A stretch of DNA of 64,000 nt from Lineus longissimus (taxonomy: Eukaryota; Nemertea; Pilidiophora; Heteronemertea; Lineidae): assembly GCF_910592395.1 (NCBI RefSeq), contig NC_088316.1:7564001-7628000 (forward strand). The letters run 5' to 3'. The notes beneath the pieces are model-generated. The model searched no databases. It was not told the origin of the DNA and was given only the letters and a program-made list of their open reading frames with translations. A program made the translations under genes and the position numbers. Positions 24,501-34,407 of this stretch are shown here, piece after piece (the first letter of the stretch is position 1; the number at the start of each line of letters is the position of its first letter).

Positions 24501-27500
24501 ACAGCACATATTTTTTGCAGTTCCTGGTGCTTGATAATTATCAATAATGTTGTTTGGATGTCTAACTGACTGTAAAAATCTACAATAGAGAGACTCACCT
24601 CATCTCTGTCTCAAAATATTATCTTATTAATCCAAAATCATCATCCCTTGTCAGAATTGTTTTCAACTGTAACGAAGCATAGTTCATTTGCAGCCTCCGC
24701 CAGAACCCCAGGCCCAGGTAGACCCAGAGCCTCAAGTTCGAGTTCAAGATGATCTTTTGCAGGTATGTATCAACTTGTTTGTTTATTTGCTACATTTTAC
24801 AATTAGTTGTTATCAAGGCATAAAATTAAAAGCAGCCTGCAGTTTATGAACATGATAAACAAGCAAGACTGGTGCTGGTGCAGAAACTGAAAACTTCTCT
24901 TTTCAGAACCCCCCAACCATTTGTCCTACATGCCATCGGACAGACGTGACAGCATCAGGCTGTCAATTCTGCATGTTACAGCAAGCTCTTGAACAGTCTC
25001 TTGAGATGGACCGTGCCAGGGTAAGAACATTTCATCATCTACTTCAAGTATTATATAACGATGGAAAATAAATATTTGTCTCAGTCCCCAGGCCAAACCT
25101 TGGCACTAACGGCCGAACTTATGTAACCTGTGCGCTGCGCCATAGTTTTTTCACTTTAACCTATCATGGCTGATATAGAGGGCGCTACTCAAAAAAAATC
25201 ATGCATAGACCCTCATGGCACCGAGAAGCAACTGGGAACCTACTGGTTGCACTCTGTTGTTAGCAAAAGTATCCTCAGGATTTCCTTATGAGGGGTCACA
25301 ATAAGGGTATAAGTTGTACCTACAATACATGTTAGTATCATTTTTTACATTTAGTTATACCACTCTGGTTATACTTACGCAGTATGCAGGCAGACATATT
25401 TTCCGGGTCATGATATCCTTTCCAAAGTTTGTTTAGACTTCATATTTTGTAGCACTTTAGAATCGAAATGTAACCTGAAAATGTTCAGACATTCTACGGC
25501 CACAATTTATGATCATCAAAATTGTGGTGTGCTTGTTTGTGTAACCAGCTTATGAAAAACAGACGGTTGTGGGTGATATTTCCTTTGATTTTGGATCTCT
25601 GGTTTCCGTTTTTTACCCCTCAGCCCATAAAGGCTAGAGGGGTATTGTCGAGGCGTTCACCATCTGTCTGTCTGTCTGTCTGTCTGTCCGTTGATCTCGT
25701 TTCCGGAGCATATGTCCGTAACCATAAATGCTAGGCATTTCATCCCTGGGTGGTTTGAAGGTCTTTTGGTACCATTGTGCCTTTTGGCAGTTTTGACGGT
25801 TTTCGACCAACACTTGGCCCCAGGGGGCGCTTCATGCGAAAAACTACTTTTGGCTATATCTCATGAATTATGCTAGCTAGAATCATGATATTTTTACTGA
25901 GGACGGGTTTTTGATTTGACTTACTTTTCAAGGTCACAGGGGTCAAATAGCGTAAGAGCATATCTCCATCTAGGCTATTGAAGCTAAGCTATCAATCTCT
26001 GGGTGGTTTGAAGGTACTATAGATGGTGCCACTGTGCCATTTGGCAGCTTTGACTATTTTTGAACTACATTGTATTCTTGGCCCAAGGGGCACTTCATGT
26101 AAAAAACTACTTTTAAGTTATATCTCCTGAATTATGCTAGCTAAGAGTCATGAAATCTTCACCATTCTTACATCTCATCCATCGATCACATCACTCCAGG
26201 CTTTTGATTTGACCTTCTATTCAAGGTGCTATCTACACGTACCCCAGAGCCACATCGCGTAAAAAATTACTTTCACCATTATCTCACCTTTTTCGGCTGA
26301 GGGGTTATGCACGCTTTGCGATGCTATTTTTATTTCTTCAAATTGCTATTTCTTTCATTGAAGGAGCAAAGGGCTATACGGGAAGCTGAGCAGTTAAGGG
26401 AGGCCAGAGAGTTATCTGATCGGGCAGAACAAGTGAGTGTTTTGTTTATCTTAGCTGGGGGACTTAGGATTGCTTCTAAAAACGAGCACAACTCCTCAAG
26501 TCAGTGTTTTTCTATGTTTAGTGTACAGATGTAGGTAATTGTAGCTGGATTATATGTCAACCTCAATCTTGTACAATAAATGTACGCCTTGGCCCCTAAA
26601 AAAGCATGAAAATAGGGGAGTATTCTCCCTATTTAAACTAGCCTGGTGGATCTGACTGTTGCCTCTTGTCTATATGAACATATTCAATTTTTATTTTTTT
26701 TCTCATACAGATACGTAACGAGAGAAGAAGTCGCTCTAGTGTATTTGTTGGGCCGTCAAATCAAGAGGGCTTCACCCTAAGGATAAGAACAGACAGGAAC
26801 AGTCTCACTGGGCAGTTTCGGGAATCTGACAGTTTGTCTGTGAGTACTTGTATTTTTTGTCTTCAGAGTTCACCTGTCACAATAATTTGGCTTACATTGT
26901 CCTTTTTGCAAAATATTTGAAAACTCTATCAATCAAGTGACTCCTAAAAGGTTCTTTACTCCTTCTTTGCAGGATCTGATGGACTTGATTGGGTCTGAGG
27001 ATGAGGCCACTAGCCAATTCTATGTTTCCTCCCTGGACAAAAGGATTTTGTGCTGTGTAGAAAATGCTTCAAAGACACTAGGTTATTTTGGGATTGTTCA
27101 GAATGAAGTCCTGAATGTCAACTGGATTACCGATGAGGTATAATATCATAGTTTTTTACTCAGCGACCTGCTATAAGTAATCTGTCATTGGTGGGGTGGA
27201 TTTGAGTTTTTCTGTCACTACCAGGCGTCGGCTTAGATTTCGTATTAAGAACTGTGAGTATGACCATTGCAGGGGGGGGGGGGGTGAGGGAAGTTCCCAT
27301 GGTTTGGAATACTGCCAATTTTCAGTATAAGTCGGGGGTCGTAACAAAACATCAGCACTCCCTTCAATGGAACCTTTACATAGGAGTTGGCAATTAACCA
27401 ACGCTCATTTCATTCTAGATATATTTTAATCCAGCTTTTGCTCATATTTTTCAGACACCTACCCAAGCTCCTTCATCTGAAGTCGTAAGTGATTTTTTAT

Positions 27501-30500
27501 TCTTTTGTCTTTACACCTTTAGCATCCTGAAGGCGAGGTTGGACATGGAAAGCATCAAAGCCACTCCAGGTTTTCAAAACATTGGCACTCCCCTGAATGG
27601 AACCCTGACAAATTGGCCAGTTAACCAACGCTCATTTCATTCTAGATATATTTTAATCCAGCTTTTGCTCATATTTTTCAGACACCTACCCAAGCTCCTT
27701 CGTCTGAAGTCGTAAGTGATTTTTTATTCTTTTGTCTTTACAATTTCAGCATATGGTATGGCATGTATGGGTATTGTTTGTGCACTGAGAGACAGTTTTT
27801 TTCGCTTAGGTGATAAATGATAACCTGTGATCTGAGATACAGTCCACAACCTATCGTTATAATCGTACACTGAGAGACAATTTTTTTCTCCCTTAGGTGA
27901 TAAATGGTACCTCTGATCAAAGTTACAGTCCACAAAATGAACCTATCCGCCCTGAAGACAGGATCTACATCCCTAGTGTGGTGAGCCCTGATTTTTTTTT
28001 TACTGACTCCTATGTTTAACCCTTAAAGCGCCGAATTAACAAAATCATATTACCCCTGAGCGCCGAATTAACCGAGCATTTTTGAAAATGATTAATAACA
28101 ACGTTATTTTTGTTACAAACACCATGGAATGTACTGATGATTTTATACAAATGGTAATTCCCGTCGATTTTTGTGACATTTCCCGCCAAAATTTACTAAT
28201 TAGGGGTTAATTAGTGCAAATACCCATAATCAACAAAAATATGGCCAGAACATACCTCCATCAGCTTTTTATACCTCTCTTGGTATTTTAATATGAAGTC
28301 TGGGTCTAAATACATCGTTTCCATCCGATTCCTGGTCGAAGCATCCGTCTAATTAGTCGTAGCAGCGCTAATTACTCCTGATGACGTCATTCCCGCGAAA
28401 ATGGGGCTTCAAGTTTTTGATAAAATACTCAAAAGCTTGTATAGAAACTTGAAATTTTTTCGATGCCCTTTTTTTGCTAAGCATCACTGTCGAAGTACCA
28501 AAGAGCGTACATGCACACCCACTGCCATCTCTTAGCAGACAGGTGGAACTAAATGTCTGCTGTCGACGATCGTCGCCTCTGGCGCTTTCCCCTTATGTCG
28601 ACGATCGTCGCCTCTGGCGCTTTAAGGGTTAAGAATGTGATAAGAGACAGATAAAACCCTTGCAGCAGTGCAAATTTAGTGCCTCAGAATATTGCTTTTT
28701 GTCTTCATTAGAAAGAAATGGAGATCATGGACACCGAACATTAACATAGAGGAGAATGGTGGCATTGGAAGACATCACTTGTGATCGGAATGTAATTAGT
28801 TTGAAGCCCAACCAGTGCCTCTTTGCACTTGCAATCTCAGTTGGCCTTGAATGGTTATGCGCAGCGCACTGCTTGGTTTTAGAGAAAGGTACGTGGATAA
28901 GACTCCGAGAAGAGTATAAAGCGTGTAGAGTGCTATAAGAAGTACCATTTTATTCCTCTTACAGATTCTCCGACCACCACGAAGGACGTCAGCTTTAAAT
29001 GCAGCCAATTTTATTTCAGCTGTTGCACATGACACGGTATGTTGACCCTAACCTGAATTAAAATAATAGCCGTGCCAGATTTCAAGGTGATACTGATTCT
29101 GACTTAAGGGGAAGCTATCGAGAAACGCTTATAAAAGTGAAGTGTGGAGTTTTGAACAGCCCGGTCAAAACCTAAGGCGGGAATAAGCGTCTTTTGTTAG
29201 ATATCAATAGTTTCAAGGTCCCCTAGGTAGTTGCTGATGTGAGCTGTTCGTTTCGCTAACATTGCATAACGGGTAATCTCCAATTTAGTTAGTTTTACTC
29301 CGTTCAGCCAGGCGAAATAACGGCTTGGGTCACGATAGGATCTCTTTGGACTTTAACGCACCCCACTTCCAGTATTAGTATCAGAGATTAGTATTTGGTA
29401 ACTTACTACATGTATGTTTTCATATTTCAGTTACCTGAATTACGTCCCACATCTTCATTGGCGAATGGACCTTCTGTTACCAGAGGTGCACTTGATGAGC
29501 CTGCTGAATTGTAAGTGCACATTCTTTCATTTTCAAATTGGGGGATAAAAAACAAAAAACAGAGTAGTTGCACCAAGACTGATCTGATAGAAAGTGTGTG
29601 GTACCGCAGAGACCAATGAATACTACAATCTGGATGTACAGTACCGGAAAGGCTGGTGGTACATCTTTAGATTATCCACAAGTCTTATCCACAAGCTTCC
29701 CCAGTACTGCAAGAGCAAACAGTCCCTGATAACCCCATTTGTGCATTGTCCCTTCCGTGATCAAGTTGATTGCTAATATTTCTTTTTTCATCTCTTGAGA
29801 GGTAACATAGTTATGCCCAAATGAAACTACACACGCCGCCAGTATTGGAGGATTCAAATGTTTTAAGTACTGTAGTCCAAATGTCCCTTTCCGTGACTTC
29901 TGAATACCATGGAATCACTCTGCTGCCTATTCTCTGGCCACTCATTGCACAGTTTTTTTCCTTAAGGGCAAAAGCTGTTCTCCTCAAAACTAGTACTCAT
30001 CCCTTATTAATTATGGTTTTGCGTATTATCAAATGCCCATAATTAAACACATTTCAGGACCACATTGGCTACTGGTAGTGGTACCACACGTGCAAGAGGT
30101 CGTGGACGAGGCCGAGGCCGAAGCCGGGGACGGGGTGCAGGACGCCAAGATGGCCCAACCCAGCTGTAAGTCTTGCTCTTCTTAACTCGATCACCGCTCA
30201 GAAGATGCGCTTTTGCACAGAAAAATTCAAATACCGTAAGCATGGTTAGCCCGAACCATGTTTCATTACTATTATGACTATTTCTGTTTGATCCATACCC
30301 AAGTGCAAACAGGTTTTAAAATAGCCTGCATTCATGTGTTATTGCTGCATATTCTTTGGTCACTCATTAGGCAATTATTTTCCTTAAAGGTGTTCTCCAT
30401 GAGACTAGTACACATCCCTTACTTCAGTTTTGAGTATTATCAAATGCCCATAACACATTTCAGGACCACATTGAATACTGGTAGTGGTACCACACGTGCA

Positions 30501-33500
30501 AGAGGTCGGGGACGAAGACGGGGTGCAGGACACCAAGATCGCCCTACCCAGCTGTGAGTCTTGCTCTTCTTAACTCGATCACCGCTCAGAAGATGAGGTT
30601 TTATGCATGTAATAACGTAGTGTCTGTAGATGTGTGTTAGCTTGAACAAGAAAAGCTTGGATGAACTCTACCTTTGACCAAAGGCATAATCTCTATCAAT
30701 TTTAGAAACCCAATTGGCTCTTTTACCGTAGTATCACTTAAAGAAAATGCCCATCTCGCTTTAGGAGATGAATACATACTTGTACTTAGTAGGGAATAGC
30801 ACCTACACTAGTGCCAATACTTTTAAAAACTAGTGTCAAGGTCAAGGTTGGACCACAAACTGTTTGCATCATATTGGTGTTTTGAGCAATATTTGATAAC
30901 CCTAATAAAAAAACATTTCAGGGCTACTCAAGACAATGCATCAGATAATATGGGAGCGGCTCATGATAGTGAAGAACGAAGACATATCCCTGATCATCAG
31001 TAAGTGTCCCTCTTTCTCAATTGAAAAATAAGGGTAAATGGCTCGCACAAACGATACCATAAAGTTCTACAGTTCTCTCACGGAATTAACTCCTCCACGT
31101 GGAGAACCAAGAAGAAAAATTGTTTTATCAATTGCATCACACAATGGATTTTATTGCAGGGCCAAAGACATTGTATCAACAATCATGTGAAAGAAAGAAG
31201 CCAAGAACTCTATAATTCAGTCAGAGTCGTGAACCACTATATCGTACACCTCTGGTACTTTGGCCATCTACAAGTATCTGCACCTTTTTGTTCAAAACTT
31301 TTCAGACACACAGCTGATAATTTGCCACACCGTCGTGACATGAGGTTGAGACCAAACATCAGCAGACCAGATAAGAGGTTAGTTGAACTAATGATTGGGG
31401 CATATACAACGCTTTGGATTGCTCTTGTTTGCTAATTGCCTATTGCCTAAGACTTGATTTGTTTCGGACATAAACCTGTAACAATCTAAATAATTTGTCT
31501 CTCTCTTATTTTTTTCGTATATTTTTCTTGTCTAAACACAAATAAGTCCACATCATACTTGCAATCATACTTGACTTCATTTGAGCCCTCTCTGAGGATG
31601 GATTTGATTGAAAGAGAATGTGGAATGTTCCACAGCACATGCATTATTGACCAACATCTTCCTTGATATTGTGGTATTGGTAAACAAGGAAAACAGGGTA
31701 GTAATGCGTGTGTGTATTTGGTTGATCTTTCTTGGTACATTTGCAAAGTTCACATTCTATTTCCAGCTTGTTGAAGCTTTCCCTCACTGAGTTCCAGATG
31801 GCCACCCGTGAAGGAAACTTTGACCTTAAACAGAGGTTGGAGGTTGATAGAAACAATGTATTGGGTGGCACTATGGCCATTGCTAATGAGATCAATTATA
31901 CGTAGGATGTGGATGTGAAATTCCTTAACGAAGAGGCAGAGGACATGGGAGGACCGAAAAGAGAATTCTTCAGTACTGCTTTTCTATACTGGGTCATTGT
32001 CATCTTCAGAATGGAGAAGACATGCGCTGAAGTCTTTAGAGCATGTTACAATGTGTGACTGCCTTCTTGTCAAAGGCAAACTATCCAAGAGGATTTCCCA
32101 GAAATTATCTTACCCAAAACAAAAGTAAATATAGAGTTGTAAGACGTTACATGGAGATGCATCTCACCCGCAGTTAATTTTGGCAAATATGTTTTCTGGA
32201 AGTTATTAAAAAGTTGTTCAGAGAGTCGTTGCATTATTCTAAATTTGCGCCATTTACGACAAAAGAAATATTTCAATGCAGGACGTCTGCTGTCATGGAG
32301 CCTTCTCCACTGTGGGCCAGGATTAGGGTTCCTGGATTCCAGGCTGTGGAACCTCATGTCGGACCCACACTATCAAGTTGAAAGTGATCAACCAACCGCA
32401 TTCAACCTACCAGATGTGGATGCTTGCATCAATTTGATGGAGGTAGGCTGTGTATGAATAACTAGGCCACGTCCTCCTGCCATTCAATATACGTAATATC
32501 ATGTCAGCATGCTGGGTTTTTATTTGCTCCTTCCACTGAAAAAAGTTGAGTAAAACTGCAGTTGTAAGACATCTCCTCTGATCACCAATCATTTGAAATA
32601 CTAGTTGTTCCGGTACAATGATGGTTGAAAACAAAATTTGTTACATCGAGCATTAGAGTAGGCCATTCAAGGGACAATTATCTCAAATGTCTAAAAAAAA
32701 TGATGTCATTCGTTGGTGCTGTGATGGAACCAATTCTCTGAGGATGTACCAATGTCTCATTTGCGCATTAAACCAACAAGGCATGGGAAAAGTTTACAAG
32801 GTCTTTAACATTGTGTTGTGTTCAAAACTATTTCGACTAAATATTTTTAGATTTTGTACTACAGCATTTTTTCATTTACAGTTAGAGGCATGTGAAAATG
32901 ATGAGGATTTCGCCTCAAAATGTCGAGACCTCACAACTTGGGGAGAGTCCTGCGGATATCCTGAAATATCTGAACTGATACAGCTGAGCCAGAGAAAAGA
33001 ACTTGTTAGCAGTATCGTAACTTACTTCCTTATGGACAGGTAAGATACTTCCTCCTTTTTTGGCTCCTCTGTCATTAGACAGTTAGGCTGATTTTTGCCA
33101 AATGGTGACATTCATGAAACTGACCAAAGTACGTATCTTGTATAATCAACACATGGTGCAATGATTTTTTAGTGACTTTTGAAAGAGTGTGCTGAAGGTA
33201 CAGTAAAAAAGCAGCCAACATTTGATGACTGTGGATCAGTGCCAACTGTTGGTAGAAGAAATGAAAACAAAAAAATTGCTCACATCAGAATTAGGGTGCA
33301 AAAGACGAGGCTTGGTTGGAAAAATGGTCAAGTTCCTAATGTTTCAAAATTTAATTCATGTAGGGCCAATGTCAAGATAGTGAAGTTATGTTTCAGGGCC
33401 ACTTAACAGAAATCACATGTTTATCAGCGCTTGTGTTTGGTTTAGGTGGGAGCAGACCTCTGTTTTTTTATAGTGTGTTTGATCACTCTATTTGATTTTG

Positions 33501-34388
33501 TGTGACAGCCCAATGGTGATTACATGTAAGTTATCACAATCACTATCTTATTTCCTCAGGGCACATGCTGCTATCACCCAATTTCATGAAGGTATGAATA
33601 GTCTGGGGGGTCTATTCAACATCATGAAAAGAAATCCCCAAGTATTCGAGCCTGAAATGTGTGGTGCGGGGAAGAAGATGACAGCTGAGGAGCTGACCGC
33701 CATGTTTCGGGTCAACTACCGCGACGATGATGATGAGGATGATGATGAGCATGCTGTCATGAAATGCATGACTAAATTCCTCCAAGATTGTGAAAGTAAG
33801 TTTTTTGGGGAGCCTGTTGCTATGCACATTTACGTAGTAACTACTAGGTTCAGATGGCTGAAACTAGGCATGGTATATATATTATCAAGGTCAGAATGCA
33901 TGGATGAAATAGCCTAAATATCTGGTTTCTAGTTGTGGTGATATATATGTCATATTCAAGTAATCAAAATAATCCCTGTATTTCAAAACATAGTAGTGAT
34001 TTGGTATGTTTGCCAAGTGGAACAAATTCTTTTACTGTTGAATAACATCCACTATTCCATGATTTGAAATGCGATATTTGTATAATACTCATTCTGTTCC
34101 TGTAGTTTACGCTGTTTTTCAATCGCTTCCACAGGTGGAAAATTGAACGTCACTGTGAACGACGTATTGATGTTCATCACTGGAGCCAACCGAATTCCTC
34201 CACAAGGCTTGGGCATCATAAATATCGAATTCTTCAATCAGATTCCTGGGGAAGAACGCCTCATCACACCTTCAACATATGCTCTGCTCCTTCGCCTGGA
34301 CAGAGGACTCCAGGTGCAGGAGTATTTCGATACAAAGGTCGAGTTTGCTGTAAGAGAAGGCCTTGCAGCAGGATTCGGTAAAATTTAA
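15424..34388 (+). CDS. HECT-type E3 ubiquitin ligase-like gene carried by the transposon, about 24 exons, probably decayed
   Basis: Exons inferred from GT..AG boundaries with agreeing phases: 15424-15565, 19748-20092, 21520-21782, 22652-22711, 23336-23404, 24694-24762, 24907-25020, 26364-26432, 26711-26839, 26973-27137, 27455-27484, 27682-27711, 27897-27980, 28965-29036, 29431-29510, 30058-30165, 30464-30553, 30922-30999, 31306-31377, 31767-about 32060, 32282-32442, 32882-33039, 33560-33795 and 34135-34388 (stop TAA). The product would be about 1,060 residues. Regions: Pro-rich start, conserved N-terminal block, C4 zinc finger, UIM-like helix, UBX-like fold, RG-rich linker, HECT. HECT enzymes pass ubiquitin from E2 to substrate through a Cys; here that position is Tyr. 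Two in-frame stops (19909 and 31903) and a damaged exon near 31990 suggest a pseudogene. It most resembles the multi-copy G2E3-like HECT proteins of fish and invertebrates, judged from memory. Confidence 0.75.
15672..16494 (+). repeat. 411 bp tandem duplication in intron 1
   Basis: Two almost identical units start AATGTCAATGTACAATCATG at 15672 and 16083. Each includes a GGGTGAGGGCCCGGGTGAGG block. The very low divergence points to a recent duplication. Confidence 0.93.
16495..19747 (+). other. Remainder of intron 1
   Basis: No coding sequence recognised. A short array of CTACAAAACCAAGA-like units lies at about 17575-17690. GTAATAA(A/G)AATAATGTCTG is repeated at about 18790-18830. Confidence 0.5.
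19748..21782 (+). CDS. HECT-like gene exons 2-3: conserved N-terminal region, in-frame TGA
   Basis: Exon 2 (19748-20092) and exon 3 (21520-21782) join in phase 1. Exon 2 reads through STVVPRYEIPSMAMEIGQ to TGA at 19909-19911, then continues in the same frame with FTREVVEQPRKKRKTSNKKK, a basic stretch that could be a nuclear localisation signal, and with CYDGPGAVMTNNVDLPLLIE. Exon 3 includes FPLNLTAEEFHAALIALFPA and CIYLVPDRKI. Similar blocks precede HECT domains in the expanded G2E3-like proteins as I remember them. The TGA is probably a nonsense mutation; a tiny intron across it is possible but unsupported. Confidence 0.65.
22652..22711 (+). CDS. HECT-like gene exon 4
   Basis: Twenty codons (DALLYNRKRSATPVNGVVVT) between an acceptor TTTTCCAG and a donor GTAAGT; phase 0 on both sides. 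Confidence 0.65.
23056..24455 (+). repeat. Hairpin-headed repeat with internal tandem units, in intron 5
   Basis: The head CCCCAACTCAACAAAGTTGAG forms a hairpin with GATGGGGC. ACGTAAACGCTCT occurs at about 23477, 23850 and 24152, each followed by a related block ending TTTCATATG, so diverged units of about 300-370 bp are present. Exon 5 lies inside this span. A CTCAGCCTTTTGCCGAGGGG hairpin closes it at about 24417. Confidence 0.55.
23336..24762 (+). CDS. HECT-like gene exons 5 and 6 (duplicated exon)
   Basis: Two 69 bp exons, 23336-23404 and 24694-24762, encode PPPEPQAQVHPEPQVGVQDD and PPPEPQAQVDPEPQVRVQDD, each followed by LLQ. Both have TTTGCAG acceptors and GTATGT donors. Intron sequence around them is also similar (CAGCACAT near 23020 and 24500; GTATGTATCAACTTG after each). 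This is a duplication of exon plus flank. Phase 0 is kept, so either or both could be spliced in. Confidence 0.7.
24907..26432 (+). CDS. HECT-like gene exons 7-8: C4 zinc finger and UIM-like helix
   Basis: Exon 7 (24907-25020) encodes ICPTCHRTDVTASGCQFC, a CX2C...CX2C zinc-binding motif, followed by QALEQSLEMDRAR, which resembles a ubiquitin-interacting motif. Exon 8 (26364-26432) continues as a charged helix (EQRAIREAEQLREARELSDR). Together they suggest ubiquitin or E2 recognition, which would fit a HECT protein; binding is inferred. Phases are 0 throughout. Confidence 0.65.
25614..26305 (+). repeat. Hairpin-headed repeat in intron 7
   Basis: Starts with CCCCTCAGCCCATAAAGGCT pairing with AGAGGGGT, followed by (TCTG)n at 25664-25687. 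It ends near TTCGGCTGAGGGGTTATGCA. Two internal copies of TGGGTGGTTTGAAGG lie at about 25747 and 26000. Confidence 0.6.
26711..27137 (+). CDS. HECT-like gene exons 9-10: UBX/ubiquitin-like region
   Basis: Exons 26711-26839 and 26973-27137 join in phase 0. FTLRIRTDRNSLTGQFRESD, then SLSDLMDLIGSEDEATSQF, follows the strand-strand-helix pattern of UBX and ubiquitin-like domains (basic strand, FR..D..S.L.D.. helix). The following segment CVENASKTLGYFGIVQNEVL is less clear. The fold is inferred from pattern only. Confidence 0.6.
27401..27742 (+). CDS. HECT-like gene exon 11, present twice
   Basis: A 30 bp exon (TPTQAPSSEV) at 27455-27484 is repeated at 27682-27711 with one silent change. About 50 bp upstream and 20 bp downstream are repeated too. 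Phase 0 is preserved. Confidence 0.65.
27897..27980 (+). CDS. HECT-like gene exon 12
   Basis: Encodes INGTSDQSYSPQNEPIRPED plus RIYIPSV between CCCTTAG and GTGAGC. A decayed copy of its start lies at about 27811 (CGCTTAG followed by GTGATAAATGATAACCTGTGA), which contains a stop. Confidence 0.6.
28020..28628. mobile_element. piggyBac-type MITE (TTAA) in intron 12
   Basis: TTAA at 28016-28019 and 28629-28632 flank inverted ends CCCTTAAAGCGCC and GGCGCTTTAAGGG. TTAA targets and CCCT ends are typical of piggyBac-derived non-autonomous elements. The right end holds a short tandem repeat of TGTCGACGATCGTCGCCTCT. It has no coding capacity. Confidence 0.75.
28712..28743 (+). CDS. Possible alternative terminal exon
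   Basis: After an acceptor CTTCATTAG at 28711, phase 0 reads KEMEIMDTEH and then TAA. If used, it would end the protein before the HECT domain. No downstream donor is apparent. Weak evidence. Confidence 0.25.
28965..29510 (+). CDS. HECT-like gene exons 13-14
   Basis: 28965-29036 encodes ILRPPRRTSALNAANFISAV (phase 0). 29431-29510 encodes LPELRPTSSLANGPSVTRGA and ends in phase 2, matching the next exons. The region looks like an unstructured linker. Confidence 0.6.
30058..30553 (+). CDS. HECT-like gene exons 15-16: duplicated RG-rich exon
   Basis: 30058-30165 and 30464-30553 encode related segments, TTLATGSGTTRARGRGRGRG and TTLNTGSGTTRARGRGRRRG, both in phase 2-2 and both ending PTQL. Flanking intron sequence is also similar (AAATGCCCATAA upstream and CTCGATCACCGCTCAGAAGA downstream), so exon and flanks were duplicated together. 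RG-rich stretches often bind RNA; the role here is unknown. Confidence 0.65.
30922..31377 (+). CDS. HECT-like gene exons 17-18
   Basis: 30922-30999 (ATQDNASDNMGAAHDSEERR) and 31306-31377 (HTADNLPHRRDMRLRPNISR) join in phase 2 and run into the HECT exon. Linker-like, no domain recognised. Confidence 0.55.
31767..32442 (+). pseudogene. HECT-like gene exons 19-20: start of HECT N-lobe, with stop and frame damage
   Basis: From 31767 the frame reads LTEFQMATREGNFDLKQRLE, then TAG at 31903-31905, then VDVKFLNEEAEDMGGPKREF, which is the opening signature of HECT domains (acidic EEA.D.GGP.REFF). Downstream near 31990 the homology moves to another frame (NGEDMR) with further stops. No clean donor is seen before 32281. 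The next exon, 32282-32442, reads GRLLSWSLLHCGPGLGFLDS, the typical GR...SL..GGPG block. The stop and frame shift make this part non-functional unless the sequence has errors. Confidence 0.7.
32882..33795 (+). CDS. HECT-like gene exons 21-22: central HECT region
   Basis: 32882-33039 encodes WGESCGYPEISELIQLSQRK and YFLMDR, ending in phase 2. 33560-33795 encodes HAAITQFHEGMNSLGGLFNI, an FEPEMC segment and an acidic DDDDEDDDE run. Such helical insertions are seen in HECT domains of the G2E3-like type. Splice phases match on both sides (AG joined to G gives Arg; A joined to GT gives Ser). Confidence 0.65.
34135..34388 (+). CDS. HECT-like gene last exon: C-lobe with Tyr at the catalytic Cys position
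   Basis: Encodes VLMFITGANRIPPQGLGIIN, then LITPSTYALLLRLDRG, and ends GLAAGFGKI before TAA at 34386. HECT C-lobes carry FxTG...PP.G, then P..STC with the catalytic Cys, then a GFG end. All blocks are present, but the Cys codon position (34278-34280) is TAT, one transition from TGT. Thioester formation would be impossible. Confidence 0.72.
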
Positions 34389-34407
34389 TGTGTGTACATA
34401 ACAGAAT

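Noticed and set aside
30043-30243. Arg/Pro-rich minus-strand frame
   Set aside because: It is the reverse shadow of the RG-rich exon, which has proper splice sites and phase on the plus strand.
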